64,000 nucleotides of DNA from Neisseriaceae bacterium (GTDB lineage: Bacteria; Pseudomonadota; Gammaproteobacteria; Burkholderiales; Neisseriaceae), in the NCBI GenBank assembly GCA_017934045.1, contig JAGBKK010000032.1, positions 53,091 through 117,090 on the forward strand, written 5' to 3'. Shown here in pieces: positions 42,564 to 50,667 of the stretch. The notes under the pieces were generated by a model. The model did not search any database. It was not told the origin of the DNA and saw only the letters and a program-made list of their open reading frames with translations. A program made the translations under genes and the position numbers. Positions within the stretch are counted from its first letter, which is position 1. Each line of letters begins with the position of its first letter.

Positions 42564-44537
42564 ATGATGAAGAAACACACACGCTTTCAAATGGCTCTGT
42601 TGCCTGCGGCTTTGTTGTTGGCTGTGCAGGCGAATGCCGATGAGCAGGCAACGCAATTACAAGATATTACCGTCAAGGCACAACGCATTTCTGCCCGACC
42701 TTTGCAAGATTTTCGTGAGTTTGAAAAATCCAATGCAACCGATTTGAAAGATGTTTTGGCTGATGAGCCGTCTATTCAGTTTGGCGGTGGCAATGGTTTG
42801 GCACAACACATTACTTTGCGTGGTATGGGGGCTGATCAGATTGATTATGTGGTGGATAATGCTTCCACAGACGCAACTTCGATTTTCCACCATCAAGGTC
42901 GCTTTATGCTTGACCCTGCGTTGGTGAAAATTGTCAAAGTTCAAAAAGGCACAGGCTCGGCAAGTTCGGGGATTGGTGCAACTTCTGGTCAAATTATCGC
43001 TGAAACGGTTGATGCAACGGATTTATTGCGTGAAGGTAAAGATGTTGGTTTCAGGGTGCGTGGTGGTTATGGCTCGAACAGTGGGCATTATGGCGGTTTC
43101 GCAGTGTATGGTCAATTAGCCGATAAATCGATTGACGGTATTGTTATTGGTAACTGGACGCACGAGAAAGATTATAAAGGCGGTAAAAATTATGTTGCCG
43201 CAGACGGCACAGATACAGTTCATAACAGTGCTTTGGGTAATCGCAGTTGGTTAGGCAAGGTGAATGTTCATCCGAATGAAGACACCACAATCACATTAAA
43301 ACACAGCCGTGAAGAAAATTATGGCGAACGCAATTTGCGTGAAGAGTTTTATTTTGGTACAACTCGGGACGAACCGTATTACAAACACCGCATTCAGGAT
43401 AATACCAACTTGCGTTTGCGTGCTAAAAATGCAGGCATTTTCAGCGAAATTGATACCAATGTATTCCGTATCAATTCCAAACACAAATTGTATTCTGCCA
43501 CGCCCACAACACCCGAAGTGGAAACAGTGGGTGCAAACTTAAATTTAGCCAGCAAAATCGGTGAAAATCATTTGTTGAAATACGGTTTGAATTATCGCAA
43601 CGAAGAAGGCGTGCGAGATACCGATAGCGAGTTCAAACAAGAAAAAGACGATTATCGTGCGTTTGTCGAAGGTATTTGGGGTTTAGGTAGCAATCAACAA
43701 TTTACGCTCACCACAGGTTTGGCGTATGACCATTTCAAAATGAAATCCGCTGGCAACGCAACGCCATCTGTTTCAGACGGAACAGTTAGTCCGAGTGTGG
43801 GTTTGATTTGGGACGCAACTGATAATTTATCGTTTGGCTTATCGCATTACTATAACACGCGTTCGCCACGCTTTTATGAAGTGCAACTGACAGGCGGTTC
43901 GGTGTCGTTAGACCCTGATTTAAAAGCTGAACGCTCACGCAATACCGAATTAAACGCCAAATGGCAATGGAACGGTTTGTCGCTTGATGCAACTTATTTT
44001 TATCAAAAAATTAAGGACTTAACCAACTACGGCGGTGGTGGTCGTTCTAGGCTACCTATTCGTTTGTATTCCGAAGGCAGCCTGAAAAATCAAGGTTATG
44101 AACTGAATTTAGGCTACAAATGGCGTGGATTGAAATCTCGCATTGGTATGGCATACAGCAAACCTGAAATGAACGGTACCACATTAGACGCAGTGCAACA
44201 AGCCATTCCAATTGGCAGACAATGGACAACCTCCTTATCATATCTATTTGAAAAACCGCATTTGGAAATTGGTTGGCGTGGTCGTTATGCACAAAAATCT
44301 TCTTATTTATCCGAAGCTGCCTTGCGTGGTGGTGGCGAACCCACTGTCCGCACAGGTTATGGCGTACATGACTTCTTCGCGAATTGGCAACCCACAGGTA
44401 AAGACGATTTGAATATCAATTTAAGCGTAGATAACGCTTTTGATAAAAACTATCGCTCCCACAGTCAGCGTGCAGGTTCTAGTGCCTTGCCAGAACCAGG
44501 ACGCGATGTACGCATTGGTTTGTCATATCGTTGGTAA
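42564..44537 (+). CDS. fetA: Ferric siderophore (enterobactin-type) receptor FetA/FrpB
   Basis: The 657-residue TonB-dependent receptor has a signal peptide (cleavage near ANA-DEQ), a TonB box region (LQDITVKAQR), a plug with EEPSI-like DEPSIQFGGGNGLAQHITLRGMG and a barrel ending GRDVRIGLSYRW. Long stretches match Neisseria FetA/FrpB, for instance FHHQGRFMLDPALVKIVKVQKGTGSAS and LEIGWRGRYAQKSS. FetA imports ferric enterobactin-like catecholates. Neisseria forms are about 700 residues; this one is slightly shorter, mainly in barrel loops. The periplasmic-binding-protein transporter genes 46656-50300 lie downstream, as fetB onward does in Neisseria, but separated by accessory genes. Confidence 0.93.
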   Translation: MMKKHTRFQMALLPAALLLAVQANADEQATQLQDITVKAQRISARPLQDFREFEKSNATDLKDVLADEPSIQFGGGNGLAQHITLRGMGADQIDYVVDNASTDATSIFHHQGRFMLDPALVKIVKVQKGTGSASSGIGATSGQIIAETVDATDLLREGKDVGFRVRGGYGSNSGHYGGFAVYGQLADKSIDGIVIGNWTHEKDYKGGKNYVAADGTDTVHNSALGNRSWLGKVNVHPNEDTTITLKHSREENYGERNLREEFYFGTTRDEPYYKHRIQDNTNLRLRAKNAGIFSEIDTNVFRINSKHKLYSATPTTPEVETVGANLNLASKIGENHLLKYGLNYRNEEGVRDTDSEFKQEKDDYRAFVEGIWGLGSNQQFTLTTGLAYDHFKMKSAGNATPSVSDGTVSPSVGLIWDATDNLSFGLSHYYNTRSPRFYEVQLTGGSVSLDPDLKAERSRNTELNAKWQWNGLSLDATYFYQKIKDLTNYGGGGRSRLPIRLYSEGSLKNQGYELNLGYKWRGLKSRIGMAYSKPEMNGTTLDAVQQAIPIGRQWTTSLSYLFEKPHLEIGWRGRYAQKSSYLSEAALRGGGEPTVRTGYGVHDFFANWQPTGKDDLNINLSVDNAFDKNYRSHSQRAGSSALPEPGRDVRIGLSYRW

Positions 44538-44540
44538 ATC

Positions 44541-44595
44541 GTAGGGTGGGCAACTTGCCCACCAAAACGAATAAAACAATTTCAGGCAGCCTGAA
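44541..44595. repeat. Composite direct repeat, left copy
   Basis: A GTGGGC/GCCCAC palindrome, then AAAACGAATAAAACAATTTC running into an uptake sequence. The same composite recurs at 45302-45358, so the two small membrane-protein genes lie between direct repeats. Confidence 0.8.
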
Positions 44596-44609
44596 AGAGA
44601 AACAATCCA

Positions 44610-44792
44610 ATGCAAAAAATAATGGTTGTGGTTTGTGTGGTGATTGGCTGGTTTTTTGCAGAAGTTTTTATCAATTTAATGATTGAACGCGAAAAGAAAC
44701 AGCCACACCAACTTTCATGGAAAATGAGTATATTGATTATTTTGATTGTTTTAACTATTTTCGGATTGCTTTTTTATTTTCAGGCAGCCTGA
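44610..44792 (+). CDS. 60-residue membrane protein next to fetA
   Basis: MQKIMVVVCVVIGWFFAEVF begins the protein; a charged linker (EREKKQPHQ) follows, then a second hydrophobic helix (MSILIILIVLTIFGLLFYF). The terminal FQAA and TGA stop are encoded by an uptake sequence (44779-44793). It has the same size and layout as the protein at 37417-37599 in the heme operon. Unknown function; coding potential is supported by the start context and membrane pattern only. Confidence 0.55.
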   Translation: MQKIMVVVCVVIGWFFAEVFINLMIEREKKQPHQLSWKMSILIILIVLTIFGLLFYFQAA

Positions 44793-44819
44793 AAACTTAA
44801 AGAAAAAGGAAAAACTATT

Positions 44820-45296
44820 ATGCACACAACAATGAATACGACAAATAATCGTCCATTAACTAATATGAAACAAATCTTTTTGGGCAAAAACCCATCGCAA
44901 ACGCTTTTTGATGCGTTAATTCTTGCGATTGCATTTATGCTTTCATTCAAAACATTGGGGGCATTTTTTGAATTCAGGCTGCCTGAAAATCAATTTTATT
45001 ATTTAATCAAAATGGCAGTATCTACGCTGATTGCTTTTGTGGCTTGTTTTTTCATCAGTTGGTATGGTTTGAGATTAAGTCAAACCATTGGTAATCCTAA
45101 AAAAGTTGCATTGTTTTATTCATTATTTTTTACTTTAATAACATTGGTATTGGATTTAAGTGAGCGTATTTATCTTACAATACCCGATGACGCAATGGTG
45201 CGTTTATTATTATTGATTGCTTTTTATTTATTGATTGTTATGTATTTTTTAGCAGCATTAGTCATCAGAAAAAATTTTCCTGAAATAAAAGAATAG
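44820..45296 (+). CDS. Four-helix membrane protein of unknown function
   Basis: The 158-residue protein has four hydrophobic segments: ALILAIAFMLSF, LIKMAVSTLIAFVACFFISW, VALFYSLFFTLITLVLDL and MVRLLLLIAFYLLIVMYFLA. There is a polar N-terminus. An in-frame uptake sequence (near 44972) encodes EFRLPEN between helices 1 and 2, likely in an external loop. It is preceded by AAAGGA about 11 bases before the ATG. Together with the 60-residue gene it forms a pair bounded by direct repeats. I do not recognise the family. Confidence 0.65.
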   Translation: MHTTMNTTNNRPLTNMKQIFLGKNPSQTLFDALILAIAFMLSFKTLGAFFEFRLPENQFYYLIKMAVSTLIAFVACFFISWYGLRLSQTIGNPKKVALFYSLFFTLITLVLDLSERIYLTIPDDAMVRLLLLIAFYLLIVMYFLAALVIRKNFPEIKE

Positions 45297-45301
45297 CCGT
45301 A

Positions 45302-45358
45302 GTGGTGGGCAATTTGCCCACCACGCAAAACGAATAAAACAATTTCAGGCAGCCTGAA
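45302..45358. repeat. Composite direct repeat, right copy
   Basis: GTGGTGGGCAATTTGCCCAC, then AAAACGAATAAAACAATTTC and an uptake sequence, repeating the arrangement at 44541-44595 in the same orientation. Confidence 0.8.
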
Positions 45359-45410
45359 ACAGTGTTCAACTTCCGCAAGTGAAGTTAAAATATTGAATAA
45401 AGGTTTTTAT

Positions 45411-46211
45411 ATGGAAAACAAAATTGCCAACACTTTATTTATTCCCTTTGCAGCAAGGGTATTTGCGGCTGATTATTTTCCTGAATATTTTAACGATAAA
45501 ACGGCATTGCAATTAAAAAATAAAATACCGCAAAAATTCTTAACCATTTCATCACAATATGAAATGATTGCTTCTGCCGCTCGTTATTATATTAGCGATA
45601 AAATAATTCAGGAATTTATTGATAAACACGGCAAATGCAATATCATCAATTTAGGGGCAGGATTAGAAACAGTGGCTTTTCGTATTCATAATCCAAATGC
45701 AGTTTTTTATCAAATAGATTTACCAGAAGTGATTAAATTAAGAGAAGAAATTTTACCCAAAAACAGTAATGAAATTTTTATTGCAGGAAGTATTTTAACA
45801 CGAGAATGGTATCAGCAAATTGATTCACAAAAACCAAGTTTATTTATTGCTAATGGTGTATTGATGTATTTTCATGAAAATGAAATATTCAATTTAATCG
45901 GCAACCTGAAACAATATTTTTCAAAATCGGAATTGATTTTTGATGCCACAACGCGTTTTGGTATTCAATGTGCTAATTTTTATGTTTCTCGTTTTGGTTG
46001 TGAAATGGCAAAAATGTATTTTTATATTCAGAATCTTGATGAATTTATCCAAAAAAGCCAAACACAATTATTAAGTTCGCAAACTTTTTTTACGGACGCA
46101 CGAAAAATGTTAGGGCATAAAATGAATTTAATCACCAAGTTTAATATGTGGTTGGTGGATACATTTCATTTATCGAATATGATTCATTTGGCATTAAATG
46201 GAACGTTATGA
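45411..46211 (+). CDS. SAM-dependent methyltransferase, leucine carboxyl methyltransferase (LCM) family
   Basis: From the ATG at 45411 (AAAGG upstream) the product is 266 residues. SAM-binding motif I is CNIINLGAGLETVAFRI, followed by FYQIDLPEVIKLREEIL and PSLFIANGVLMYFHENEI, the order found in LCM/PPM2-type O- or carboxyl methyltransferases that act on small molecules. The gene is AT-richer than its neighbours. Its stop overlaps the start of the EamA gene, and it precedes the siderophore transporter, so it may act on a siderophore or related metabolite. That link is inferred from position only. Confidence 0.8.
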   Translation: MENKIANTLFIPFAARVFAADYFPEYFNDKTALQLKNKIPQKFLTISSQYEMIASAARYYISDKIIQEFIDKHGKCNIINLGAGLETVAFRIHNPNAVFYQIDLPEVIKLREEILPKNSNEIFIAGSILTREWYQQIDSQKPSLFIANGVLMYFHENEIFNLIGNLKQYFSKSELIFDATTRFGIQCANFYVSRFGCEMAKMYFYIQNLDEFIQKSQTQLLSSQTFFTDARKMLGHKMNLITKFNMWLVDTFHLSNMIHLALNGTL

Positions 46212-46651
46212 TGAATATTTCTCTTTTCCCACAATGGTTTATTTGGGCATTAGCCGCCGCAGTATTTGCGGCTTTAACGGCGATTTTTGCTAAGTTGGGC
46301 TTAAAAAATATCGATTCCGATTACGCCACTTTTATTCGCACGGTGGTGATTTTATTAGCATTGGCGGCGTTTTTAACTTACACAGGCAAATGGCAAGACC
46401 CCACCACCTTGTCATATAAAAACTGGATATTTTTAGTGCTGTCAGGCTTGGCAACAGGTGCGTCTTGGTTGGCGTATTTTAAGGCGTTGCAAATGGGCAA
46501 TGCCACGCAGGTTGCACCAGTAGATAAATTCAGCATTGTTTTAACCACCGTGTTTGCGGTGATTTTCCTTGCCGAACGCCCCACCGCTCGTGAATGGTTG
46601 GGGATTGCGTTCATTTGTACAGGTGTTTTGGTGTTGGCGTTTAGACGGTAA
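46208..46651 (+). CDS. Small EamA-family transporter
   Basis: Starting at overlapping ATG codons (46208 or 46211), the protein has about 147 residues and roughly five membrane helices: a single EamA repeat of the kind that functions as a dimer. Recognisable parts are AVFAALTAIFAKLGLKNIDS, LSGLATGASWLAYFKALQMG and the C-terminal LGIAFICTGVLVLAFRR. EamA/DMT proteins export or exchange small metabolites. The overlap with the methyltransferase stop and the four-base gap to the permease suggest one operon. The substrate is unknown. Confidence 0.85.
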   Translation: MMNISLFPQWFIWALAAAVFAALTAIFAKLGLKNIDSDYATFIRTVVILLALAAFLTYTGKWQDPTTLSYKNWIFLVLSGLATGASWLAYFKALQMGNATQVAPVDKFSIVLTTVFAVIFLAERPTAREWLGIAFICTGVLVLAFRR

Positions 46652-46655
46652 GTTT

Positions 46656-47609
46656 ATGTTTCAACTGCGTTTTTTAATTCCACTGACGATATTATTTGCC
46701 GTCATTTCGCTGTTTATCGGTGTCGGCAAAGTCAGCATTGCAGGCTTAATGGCAGGCAATGAAAACGACTGGCTGTTATTCATCGACAGCCGCTTGCCAC
46801 GCCTGATTGCGATTGCCATTGCAGGGGCAAGTTTAAGTGTGTGCGGTTTGGTTATGCAGTGTTTAAGCCGCAATCGTTTTGTATCGCCCACCACTGCTGG
46901 TTTGGAAGATTCCGCACGATTGGGCGTTTTGTTGGCAATTATCTTTTTTGCGTCATCGTCCAACTTGGTTCAGGTTGCCGTTGCCGCCGTTACCTCGTTT
47001 GCAGGCTCGCTGTTGTTTGCCGCCATTTTACGCACCATTAAACACCGAGACGCAGTATTTATCCCTTTGGTGGGTATGATGTTGGGCAATATTATCAACG
47101 CTTTCACAGTGTTTTTTGCTTTGCAATTTGATTTATTGCAAAACATTCAATCGTGGTTACAAGGCGATTTTTCAGGCGTTTTGCAAGGACGATATGAAAT
47201 GCTGTATATCAGCATTCCTGCGTTGATTTTAATTTATTTTTATGCCCAAAAGTTTATTTTGGCAGGCTTGGGCGAATCATTTGCGGTGAATTTAGGATTA
47301 AATTACAAACGCACCATTTTATTCGGTTTAATTTGCGTTTCTATTGCTACCGCAAGCGTGGTTGCCACAGTAGGAGCAATTCCCTTTTTAGGCTTAATTG
47401 TGCCTAATATTGTTTCCTTATATATTGGCGATAATCTTAAAAAAATATTACCGCACACAGCAGTTATGGGCATATTAGCCGTATTAGTATGCGACATACT
47501 TGCACGATTAATTATTTATCCGTATGAAGTTTCCGTCAGTCTAATTATGGGCGTAATGGGTAGTTTAATTTTCTTAACTTTATTGATAAAAAGGTATCGT
47601 TATGTATAA
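46656..47609 (+). CDS. Siderophore ABC transporter permease 1 (FecCD family)
   Basis: From the ATG at 46656 this is a 317-residue polytopic protein. FecCD features: SRLPRLIAIAIAGASLSVCG, LVMQCLSRNRFVSPTTAG and GAIPFLGLIVPNIVSLYIGD, the ATPase contact region. It pairs with the next gene, as in the anguibactin/FatD-FatC or Neisseria fet-type transporters with two different permease subunits. It overlaps the next gene by eight bases. Function as importer of ferric siderophore from the periplasm follows from family and neighbours. Confidence 0.9.
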   Translation: MFQLRFLIPLTILFAVISLFIGVGKVSIAGLMAGNENDWLLFIDSRLPRLIAIAIAGASLSVCGLVMQCLSRNRFVSPTTAGLEDSARLGVLLAIIFFASSSNLVQVAVAAVTSFAGSLLFAAILRTIKHRDAVFIPLVGMMLGNIINAFTVFFALQFDLLQNIQSWLQGDFSGVLQGRYEMLYISIPALILIYFYAQKFILAGLGESFAVNLGLNYKRTILFGLICVSIATASVVATVGAIPFLGLIVPNIVSLYIGDNLKKILPHTAVMGILAVLVCDILARLIIYPYEVSVSLIMGVMGSLIFLTLLIKRYRYV

Positions 47610-48555
47610 GCGTTTAACGATATTATTTATTTTAACCCTAATGGCAACAGCGTTTTATTTTTTATGGGAAAATTTATCACTTATTCCCTTTATTGTTGAA
47701 TTACGCTTAAAAACCATCTTTGCCATTATATTAAGCGGAACAGCATTAGGTGTTGCCACTTTATTATTTCACGCAGTGGCAAATAATCGCATAGTAACGC
47801 CGTCATCATTGGGTTTAGAGTTTTTGTATGTATTGGTTAAAACCGCCGTGGTTTTTGTATTAGGCAGTGCATTTTTATTACAAGTGAATACCGTTATACA
47901 ATTTATTTCAGGCTGCCTGATATTGGTGGGTTTTGCTTTATTGTTATACCGTTTTTTCTTAAAAGACGGACACAACAGTATATTTTTTTTGTTATTGGTG
48001 GGAATGATTGCTTCTTCTTTATTTATGACACTCAATTCTTTTTTCGGTATTTTAATGGATCCCACAGAATTTCAGATAGCACAAGATATTGGTTTTGCGT
48101 CATTTAACCGTGTGGAAACAACGGTATTAAAAATCGCTGCGGTAATTATTATTCCTTTGACGATTTACGCCATTTTATTGTCCAAAAAATTAGATGTTTT
48201 GGTATTAGGTAAAGATTGTGCCATCAATTTAGGTATTGATTATCACAAATTGTGTCAAACTGCGTTAATCATTACCGTCATTCTAATTGCCGCTTCTACA
48301 ATGTTAGCAGGACCAATGTTCTTTTTTGGTTTATTGATATTAAATTTAGTATTGCAATTTATTAAAACTTTCCGACACCAAATATTGTTTCCTGCCATTA
48401 TTGGTATGAGTATTCTTATTTTAATGTTGGGACAAAATATTGTTTTTCATCTACTCAATTTTAAAACCGAATTATCAGTGATTATTAACTTTATTGGCGG
48501 TGTGTATTTCTTTTATTTAATTTTGAAAGTGAATCAAAAATGGCAATTACAATAA
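47602..48555 (+). CDS. Siderophore ABC transporter permease 2 (FecCD family)
   Basis: The 317-residue protein has about nine hydrophobic segments, with ELRLKTIFAIILSGTALGVA, HAVANNRIVTPSSLGLEFLY and ASTMLAGPMFFFGLLILNLV corresponding to FecCD landmarks in more diverged form, as usual for the second subunit (FatC-like). It overlaps the upstream permease by 8 bp and the downstream ATPase by 16 bp, so the three are translated as a coupled set. Confidence 0.88.
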   Translation: MYKRLTILFILTLMATAFYFLWENLSLIPFIVELRLKTIFAIILSGTALGVATLLFHAVANNRIVTPSSLGLEFLYVLVKTAVVFVLGSAFLLQVNTVIQFISGCLILVGFALLLYRFFLKDGHNSIFFLLLVGMIASSLFMTLNSFFGILMDPTEFQIAQDIGFASFNRVETTVLKIAAVIIIPLTIYAILLSKKLDVLVLGKDCAINLGIDYHKLCQTALIITVILIAASTMLAGPMFFFGLLILNLVLQFIKTFRHQILFPAIIGMSILILMLGQNIVFHLLNFKTELSVIINFIGGVYFFYLILKVNQKWQLQ

Positions 48556-49313
48556 ACAATATCTGCAAAAAATATGGTAATCAAACCATTATTGATAATG
48601 TGAGTTTGCGTATTGAAAAAGGCAAGGTTATTTCTTTTATCGGTGCCAATGGTGCAGGTAAATCTACGCTATTAAATATAATGAGCCGTTTATTAACAGC
48701 AGATAGCGGTGAAGTTGTTTTAGATGATACACCATTACATCAATTAAAAAGCGAAGAAATTGCCAAAAAACTGTCGATTTTAAAACAAAATAATTATGTG
48801 GGTTTGAAATTAACGGTAGAAGATTTGGTGGCGTTTGGACGATTTCCTTATTCACACGGCAACCTGAATAAAAAAGATAAACAAATTATTAACGAAGCGA
48901 TTGAATACTTGGATTTGACTGACTTAAAAAATCATTATATCGATGAATTATCAGGCGGACAAAAACAACGGGCTTTTATTGCCATGATTTTAGCCCAAGA
49001 TACCGATTATGTTTTATTAGATGAACCGTTGAATAATTTAGATATGAAACACTCCCTGCAAATTATGCAAATTTTGCATAAATTGTGTATTGAAAAAGGC
49101 AAAACCATTGTTTTGGTGATTCACGATATTAACTTTGCATCTGTTTATTCTGATGAAATTTTTGCCTTAAAACAAGGACGGTTAATTTTTTCAGGCAGCC
49201 CCAAAGAATTGATGAATAGCCAAATACTGACACAAATTTTTGATTTTCATATTCCAGTTTATGATATTGAACAACATAAATTGGGATTATATTTTATTGC
49301 GAATAAACAATAG
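48540..49313 (+). CDS. Siderophore ABC transporter ATP-binding protein
   Basis: The 257-residue ATPase has Walker A GANGAGKSTLLNIM, signature LSGGQKQRAFIAMIL, Walker B YVLLDEPLNNLD and switch His VIHDINFAS. It is of the FepC/FatE type and would power the two upstream permeases. The ATG at 48540 lies within the 3' end of the second permease. A spaced 87-bp gap follows before the binding-protein gene. Confidence 0.92.
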   Translation: MAITINNICKKYGNQTIIDNVSLRIEKGKVISFIGANGAGKSTLLNIMSRLLTADSGEVVLDDTPLHQLKSEEIAKKLSILKQNNYVGLKLTVEDLVAFGRFPYSHGNLNKKDKQIINEAIEYLDLTDLKNHYIDELSGGQKQRAFIAMILAQDTDYVLLDEPLNNLDMKHSLQIMQILHKLCIEKGKTIVLVIHDINFASVYSDEIFALKQGRLIFSGSPKELMNSQILTQIFDFHIPVYDIEQHKLGLYFIANKQ

Positions 49314-49400
49314 AAAGGAGTTTATTTTTGTTGCATACACATTAGGAATAAATTGTTTTTTCATTATTTTTTTGTTTTTTTATTAAATAAGGAGTTCGCT

Positions 49401-50300
49401 ATGAACAAATTGCTTTCAGCATTATTTTTGTCTTTATCCTTAACGGTGGCAAATGCCGCACCTGTGGCATTAGAAAGCCCAGTGGGTAAAATTACCGTGC
49501 AGGATAATGTGAATAAAATTGCGGTATTGGATTTTGCCGCTTTGGATACATTGAACACATTAGAAGGTGGCAATAAAGTGATTGGTTTGCCGCTCGCTGC
49601 TACACTGCCAGCACAATTATCATCGTTCAAAAACGATAAAATGATTGATTTTGGCACAGTGAAAGAAGTGAATTTAGAAAAATTAGCGTCAGCCAAACCG
49701 CAATTAGTGATTATTGGCGGACGCTTGGCACAGCAAGGCAAAACCATTAACCAAATTGCCCCCACTTATCAATATTCTTTGGATTTGGAAAATTATTGGT
49801 CTTCATTTCGCCAACAAACAATGAATATCGCCCAACTCACAGGCAAAACGCAATTAGCGGAACAAAAAATTTCTGCTTTGGAAAGCAAAATCAGCCAAAC
49901 TGCACAAAAAACCAAAGGCAAAACTGCGTTAATTATTATGGTCAATAACGGCAAAATGGCAGCTTTTGGTTCAAAATCGCGTTTTGGCATTATTCACGAC
50001 AGTTTGGGTTTTACGCCGATTGACGCAAGCATTAAAGTTGGCACGCACGGACAAGGCATATCACATGAATTTATCGCCGAAAAAAATCCTGACTATTTAT
50101 TTGTGATTGACCGAGCCGCCGCAGTGAGCAATAAAACAGGACAAGCCCAACAAACTTTGGATAACGAAATCATCAAAAAAAGCAAAGCATTCAAAAACGG
50201 CAATATCGTGTATTTGAATGCTCGCAACTGGTATTTGATGAACGGTGGCTTAACCGCAATGGGTGAAATGATTGACGAAGTGGCAAGTGCAGTGAAATAA
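49401..50300 (+). CDS. fetB: Siderophore-binding periplasmic protein (FetB/CeuE-like)
   Basis: From the ATG at 49401 (AAGGAG upstream) the protein has 299 residues with signal peptide MNKLLSALFLSLSLTVANA. The class III binding fold follows: NKIAVLDFAALDTLNTLEGG, LEKLASAKPQLVIIGGRLA, MAAFGSKSRFGIIHDSLGF and GNIVYLNARNWYLMNGG. It resembles Neisseria FetB and CeuE-type proteins that bind ferric catecholates in the periplasm. It lies last in the transporter set, whereas in Neisseria the binding protein directly follows fetA. An AT-rich 87-bp gap before it may hold its own promoter. No lipobox. Confidence 0.88.
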   Translation: MNKLLSALFLSLSLTVANAAPVALESPVGKITVQDNVNKIAVLDFAALDTLNTLEGGNKVIGLPLAATLPAQLSSFKNDKMIDFGTVKEVNLEKLASAKPQLVIIGGRLAQQGKTINQIAPTYQYSLDLENYWSSFRQQTMNIAQLTGKTQLAEQKISALESKISQTAQKTKGKTALIIMVNNGKMAAFGSKSRFGIIHDSLGFTPIDASIKVGTHGQGISHEFIAEKNPDYLFVIDRAAAVSNKTGQAQQTLDNEIIKKSKAFKNGNIVYLNARNWYLMNGGLTAMGEMIDEVASAVK

Positions 50301-50363
50301 TCATTCAAAAATCATTCAGGCAGCCTGAAAGATGATTCACGCGAAAAAATTTTTCAAAACCCC

Positions 50364-50392
50364 TTGCATTCTCTTTTATTTATTTATATAAT
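50364..50392 (+). promoter_or_regulatory. Strong sigma-70 promoter of the spc/alpha operon
   Basis: TTGCAT (50364-50369) and a perfect TATAAT (50387-50392) are separated by 17 bp. Transcription would start about 270 bases before rplN. It is the only good promoter seen before this ribosomal gene set. Confidence 0.85.
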
Positions 50393-50495
50393 TGCCGTCT
50401 TTCCCCTGAATGGGGAGTTATTCTTATCCTTTCGGGAATCGGGACGAGTTGGCTTTAACCCTGTTGTATCAAGGGTTTCAGGCGGCCTGAAAAGT

Positions 50496-50596
50496 TAGTC
50501 GTCCCACAGCAAAACTATTCAGCGTTGCTTCGCCTTGCTGTATTGGTCATACTATCGCAGGCATCCGCCTTGACTATTTTTGCTGTGAAACGACTA
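50496..50596. mobile_element. Correia-like element in the ribosomal leader (about 101 bp)
   Basis: Ends TAGTCGTCCCACAGCAAAA and TTTTTGCTGTGAAACGACTA are inverted repeats of a third end-subtype; the core CAGCGTTGCTTCGCCTTGCT and CATACTATCGCAGGC is Correia-like. It lies downstream of the promoter, so every spc/alpha transcript would carry it. Confidence 0.85.
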
Positions 50597-50667
50597 AATG
50601 GGTGCTAGTTTGAAAATGGTCGATTACGCCGATTTAAGATATAAGATATTGTTTTAAGGTTAAAACT

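Larger units (their letters stand above)
50301..50667 (+). other. Promoter, long leader and Correia-like element before rplN
   Basis: The gene-free 367-bp gap holds an uptake sequence near 50315, a near-consensus promoter (50364-50392), and a leader with two small hairpins (AACCCT/AGGGTT about 50456-50477, then the uptake-sequence variant TTTCAGGCGGCCTGAAA). A Correia-like element (50496-50596) and about 70 bp of further leader follow. Confidence 0.8.
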
